Positions 59,714-64,000 of a stretch of 64,000 nucleotides of DNA are shown here, piece after piece. The stretch covers positions 43,037,327 through 43,101,326 of the forward strand of contig CM049308.1 of assembly GCA_026874595.1 (NCBI GenBank). Direction: 5' to 3'. The stretch is from Sipunculus nudus. Its lineage: Eukaryota; Annelida; Sipuncula; Golfingiida; Sipunculidae. The translations under genes were made by a program, and so were the position numbers. The notes under the pieces are model-generated. The model did not search any database, was not told where the DNA came from, and saw only the letters and a list, made by a program, of their open reading frames with translations. The first letter of the stretch is position 1. Each line of letters opens with the position of its first letter.

Positions 59714-62700
59714 GGGTGAGACAACGAGGAAAGCAGAATTAACACTAAGAAATTTGTTCTTCAAGTACAATATTCGGTACACACCCAATGGAATAAGATC
59801 CTGATTCCCGATATTCTGACGTTTGAGAGCTGTTTTGCTGTTGTTGAGCTTACTAAGACAATATAAAGTCAGCAGAATATGTGTATTGAGTTCACTCTTG
59901 AGCAGCTGTCTGTCGGTCGTAGTCATTTAATGCCGCTGTTGTGCGGGAGTGTGTAAGGAAGGCATCAGACCGTGCGTTGTCTGTTAAGTTAGTCCGATAC
60001 AACAAAATGATATAACACCACTTCCATGTTGGTCTTCTTATTTCCCACGCCTCGGATCACAGCCCCCAAACACCTTTATAATATTTATTAGTACCACAGA
60101 ATGCCATGCAGCACATAACATTTGATTTTCTGATGTGCAAGAGAAAACATAAACATATAGCTCAATTTCTGGTATTTGGCTACTGACAGACCAAGGAACA
60201 AATGCAATAGTGTTTATCATTTAAGTTGCAGAAGGTCGATTCCATAACCGGGACATTTATTAGCGGACCTGGCGTTTTGAGCCACAATTAGTACGGAAGA
60301 AAACCCTATTGCAGGTGTTTGCAAGTTACCCTGGGGTGTTTCTGTAAACATGTACCTTTCACTGTTGTCACCTCATAGGGTAATGGCCATTTCAAACATA
60401 AGCTCTATATACTTTAGCGATAAGGCTTGTGCGTTGGTCAGTGCAAAGAGACTGATAATGACAACATCAATACGAATCAGAGTTTTGAAGTTTGTCATGA
60501 TATCAAAGCTATTTCATGGGACAACTAACCTTTTTATGGCGTGTCAGAGGACATGCATGAAGGTCGTTTATAGAAGGCAATAATATATGTATACTGTTAA
60601 TATTGCTGATAGGCTGGTATAGCTGTGATACGTCCAAATTATTAATGGCTCACTGGTGTTTATAAAGGCTAGGATAAGTGGACGAAAAACTATTAATGAT
60701 AATTTCGACTCGTTGGATTTTTAAATTCTATAGAAAATGGTGATAATCCTGATATCCGCTGATGAAGCTGGTTTTTTACGTAGTTATAAAGTCTTTCATA
60801 AGTTGGTTGGTGAATGAAAAATATGAAAGGTTGCCATGTACATCTACTTCTGTCGAGACATTCGTGTGTAACGGCAGTGGCCAGTGGAGATATTCCTACA
60901 TGTGATGCCGCGCGCGGATTACATCTTACATACAACACGATCGTGTGATACCAGTAAGAATATGCCTATATAAGCAGGACATATGCACCTTTTATCAAAT
61001 AAGTTTAACAGTTCTGCAGTTCAACTACTGGTCACGCAAAGTGTTTCGGAGGCACGATCAATATGATTCTCACTGAACCCGCTAACCCTGCATGTTTGAT
61101 GATAACTGTACCTGAACATATGTATAGGTAGCACCTAGTTTTTGTACATCAAATAAAAGTGTTTTGTTTTAAATGACTACTGATTTCAGGACAATAAAAG
61201 CACTCACTGTGCATTCTTTGCTGGGGGAAATTGATACTTGCAGTAATTCTAGGAGAGTTACGATTAAGGCGAAAAGATAAAAATTATGATGCATTTAGGT
61301 TATTGCTAAGCCTGCACGATCAGACACCATTAATTTTCAAAATGATTGTTTATTAGAGTAGAAATGACATGAATAAGCCGGAAAATAAGACTAGTTTATT
61401 GGGGAAAAAATCACAACATGTGTATGAGAAGATACCAGTGAAAAACACGATCGCCAGTAGAATAAAGAAAAAAGCTGAAACCAATACGAAATGTTGCAAT
61501 TCCGTATGTAAACATGTAGAAAGTTCAAGTTTAAAGTATTGATGTTTTGCATGTGTAACTGTTTGGATTCTTGTGTGTGTAGCGTTATGTAATGCAGATG
61601 TAAAAAAAAAAGGACCAGCCGTATACGTACCAGTAGGATCACTGGTACAACTTTCTTCTCATGAAAACATCATGAAAAATCTTTATACAGTGTGAGTAGC
61701 AGCCAATATCTACTGTCTATATAATTCAGGTTTAACTTTAAAATTCAGATTAAAATCAGGATAATTTATTTAGATACTTTAATGATATCTTATTGTCTAT
61801 GGGATGGCTGTCCGCTAAATATATTTTAATTGCTGGAGTCATTAAATCAGGGCTTGTCAGATACAACAGCTCAATCTGCAGGTTTGCGGCCCAGGTTATT
61901 TGTATATTTGATTTTATACTGGATAACCATAAACAAAAACTTAACCGTTGACGGTCTGATTATAACCAATGTTCATTTCCAATAAACCGTGACCCAAACA
62001 GTTTGGAATTAGCATATGTAAAAGTTAAGAAAATGACTTTGAATACCTTATATAGAACACATATGTCTTGATTTGTGATTAAAAGATTTCCATATCTTTT
62101 TCCATATAAAGCTTTTATTAAAAACGATAAAACAAACTTGTTGACTATAGATAATGTGAGGATCGGTGTAGAGAAAGTCAGTATAAAGGTTGTTTCAGGG
62201 GGGCATCTGCAAATTCCCTTCTGCAAACATTTAACTTTTCTGACATGGAATATTGTGATAAAAAAATCTTATATGTTATAATCCACCATAGCCTTTTGTT
62301 TGCTGTCAGCATCCATATCCAAATTTCATGTGAGTAAGTCTAAAAGGATCTTGTGCCAACTTAATGCTTAGTGATTCCTCCGACATACACCTGAATAAAG
62401 AATTGTTGAAATTAAGTAAATTAAATCATTATCTTTATCCAGTATTTACAAATATATTTAGATTTTTTACAAATCTGTCAAGTGGAATACTATTTTTTTA
62501 ACAATGTGTGGATGACAACACGTATGATATATTTGTTTATTAATGCCAGCGAGTTCCTAATCTGTCAGTCCTAACCCTGTCAGTCTGATGGTATCGTCCA
62601 TTTAATTCAAACGAATAATATATACAAAACTCAGATCATTAGTCTTACTGCCTACACGAATTTCTCTAACCCGAAGGTCGTAAAATTTATACTATTCACT

Positions 62701-64000
62701 ATAAGGCCAGATAAAGAAGACAATTTATATGGAATTTAAAAAAAAACTTTGGTAAAGCAATTTGCAAGAAAAAAAAAGAAAAAAATATTAAAATTTATTT
62801 TTGTGATTTGGAATAAACTTAAATTTGCAAGCATATATCTATTCAATTCAGACAAGTGTACATTTGTTCTATATGACATTTTAATGGAAGTGGTGAAATG
62901 TAAGCACCTGATATTTGTCATTGTGACCTTATACCTTCATTCCCCATTCCTATCACCAGGCCACATAAATGGTATACTTGTGCGCTCTATGATATTTATG
63001 GCCATTCCTATAATAAATCGGCAACCATTCAAATGTCCCATTTGTCTTTATGACTCAAGACCTAAATGTTTTTTGAAAATTCGTAGAAAATTGGCAGGAG
63101 TTATACCTGCCCCCTATAGGCTCCACTGACTAAAGACTATTGCCTTCTTAAAATTCAGAAAAATTATATCACGTAGAAAATTATTATATAACCCCCCCCC
63201 CCCCCCAAAAAAAAATTATTTTATACAACCCCAAACTGTCCAGTATTTACTTTGTTTTCTGTCTCGGTCACAAGATTTTTGTGGTTATTTTAAACATTTT
63301 AAAACAAGCTGAAAGAAATGTAAAAAAAAATTGACACATGCTTTTAAGGGTTCATAGGAAGATAAAAAAAAAAAAAACAAATTATGTAGTGTCACATTTT
63401 TACATACAAAATTAACTGAGAACGAATTGGCTACATATGCTACATATATATAGATTAGGACTGGATTTATCAGGTGATAATAGAAAGGTGGCACCATATA
63501 TTTTTCATTATATTTTCACACATTTACTTTCTGTTTTTCTGAGACTGCCAACTTGTGCCAGTTTCTGAAACTTGGATGTGCCACAGGGCACAAACTATAA
63601 GCTACAAACTTCATTTTCTCCATTAAAAATGGTGTAGTAAACGTTCAAGCATGGATTGTAATTTTCATAATCAGTTTTGCTGTATCTTGCCTATGACGCA
63701 TCTAATGACCCGTATGCCAATGCCCACCTCCATATGGGAATTAGGTCACCATGAATTCATTTACATAAATTACAGGGTCATGTACAAGTGCTCTTTGGGC
63801 AAACGGTACCAATAAAAATAAATTTAGTGTCACAGCCACAATCAACACAGACAGCTGAGCGTCATGACCCATGGATCACTTGTTTTTTATTTACTGTATA
63901 GGATTGGGTTTTAAAAGTAGGGGACCACTTAATACTGTTTACCAATATCCCTATGTCTCTTTTCCTGTATCACTATATATAATTATAAGTTTGTTTATTT
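58544..64000. other. No gene confirmed at the right end
   Basis: Mostly AT-rich. Apart from the (AT)n run at 59,637, I note a TATA-like ctatataagcag at 60,965 and an AATAAA at 61,154, too weak to call a gene. At 63,860-63,890 there is an inverted copy of the acccatggg terminus. Confidence 0.5.
59637..59711. repeat. (AT)n microsatellite
   Basis: About 75 bp of uninterrupted AT dinucleotide. The apparent Tyr-Ile open frames on both strands here come from the repeat and are not genes. Confidence 0.97.

Noticed and set aside
59544-59926. Tyr-Ile-rich frames on both strands
   Set aside because: Produced by the (AT)n microsatellite at 59,637-59,711.
60965-61160. Mini-gene with TATA-like ctatataagcag, a 23-codon frame from 61,063 and AATAAA at 61,154
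   Set aside because: Each element is short and likely by chance in AT-rich DNA; there is no homology or splice support.

Overview
This window looks like nuclear DNA from an invertebrate animal, most likely a mollusc and probably a bivalve. It is AT-rich and has an intron-split gene with GT/AG splice sites. Transposable elements of several classes are nested inside each other, and there are many short dispersed repeats with central tandem arrays and terminal hairpins. The mollusc assignment is an inference from the repeat types. No bacterial, organellar, CRISPR or operon-like feature was found.

The one well-supported host gene is on the minus strand. Eight exons whose splice phases join without a frame break run from about 32,628 (start codon) down to about 3,411 (stop codon). 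They encode a protein of about 643 residues with a basic N-terminus, several SP/TP sites and a long central block of about 24 copies of an 11-residue unit (HTVRQVEQNKG-like), encoded by a 33-bp minisatellite. I do not recognise the family. Two short possible first exons of plus-strand genes (34,441 and 53,471) sit next to promoter-like sequence, but no downstream exons were found for either.

The second intron of the host gene (15,889-30,294) contains a recently inserted 6.66-kb LTR retrotransposon (16,733-23,396, minus strand). Its LTRs are both 1,104 bp and nearly identical, and it has a 5-bp target duplication, a primer-binding site and a polypurine tract. The domain order is gag - protease - integrase - RNase H, so integrase comes before the RT/RNase H module, as in the Gmr1-like branch of Ty3/gypsy. 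The gag resembles the SCAN-related capsid of that branch. Most of the reverse transcriptase is missing and the reading frames are broken. Two older, conventional Ty3/gypsy pol remnants lie at 11,445-12,360 (minus) and 48,942-51,890 (plus). A 5'-truncated L1-like LINE with an 11-bp target duplication and poly(A) tail lies at 53,595-55,708.

Much of the remainder is dispersed repeats. The most striking family has arrays in which a palindromic core (GGTGGCGCCACC and variants) recurs at alternating 149/129-bp spacing (278-bp dimer) at 39.5-40.3 kb and 46.3-47.4 kb. Related, less regular copies occur at 1.4-2.3, 5.7-6.0, 9.2-9.7, 24.5-25.1 and 28.3-28.6 kb. Members end in a hairpin (GTATCCGC...GCGGATAC). 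Three other families end in GCTAA, two of them next to a hairpin, which resembles non-autonomous Helitron-like elements. Other structures are a roughly 2.4-kb segmental duplication (37.0-39.4 versus 42.3-46.0 kb, the second copy split by a 1.3-kb insertion), a 68-bp perfect palindrome at 33.4 kb inside a 0.69-kb inverted-repeat element, a 5S-rRNA-derived fragment at 13.5 kb, several tandem duplications and seven long G or C runs. The right end (55.7-64 kb) is mostly unannotated AT-rich sequence.
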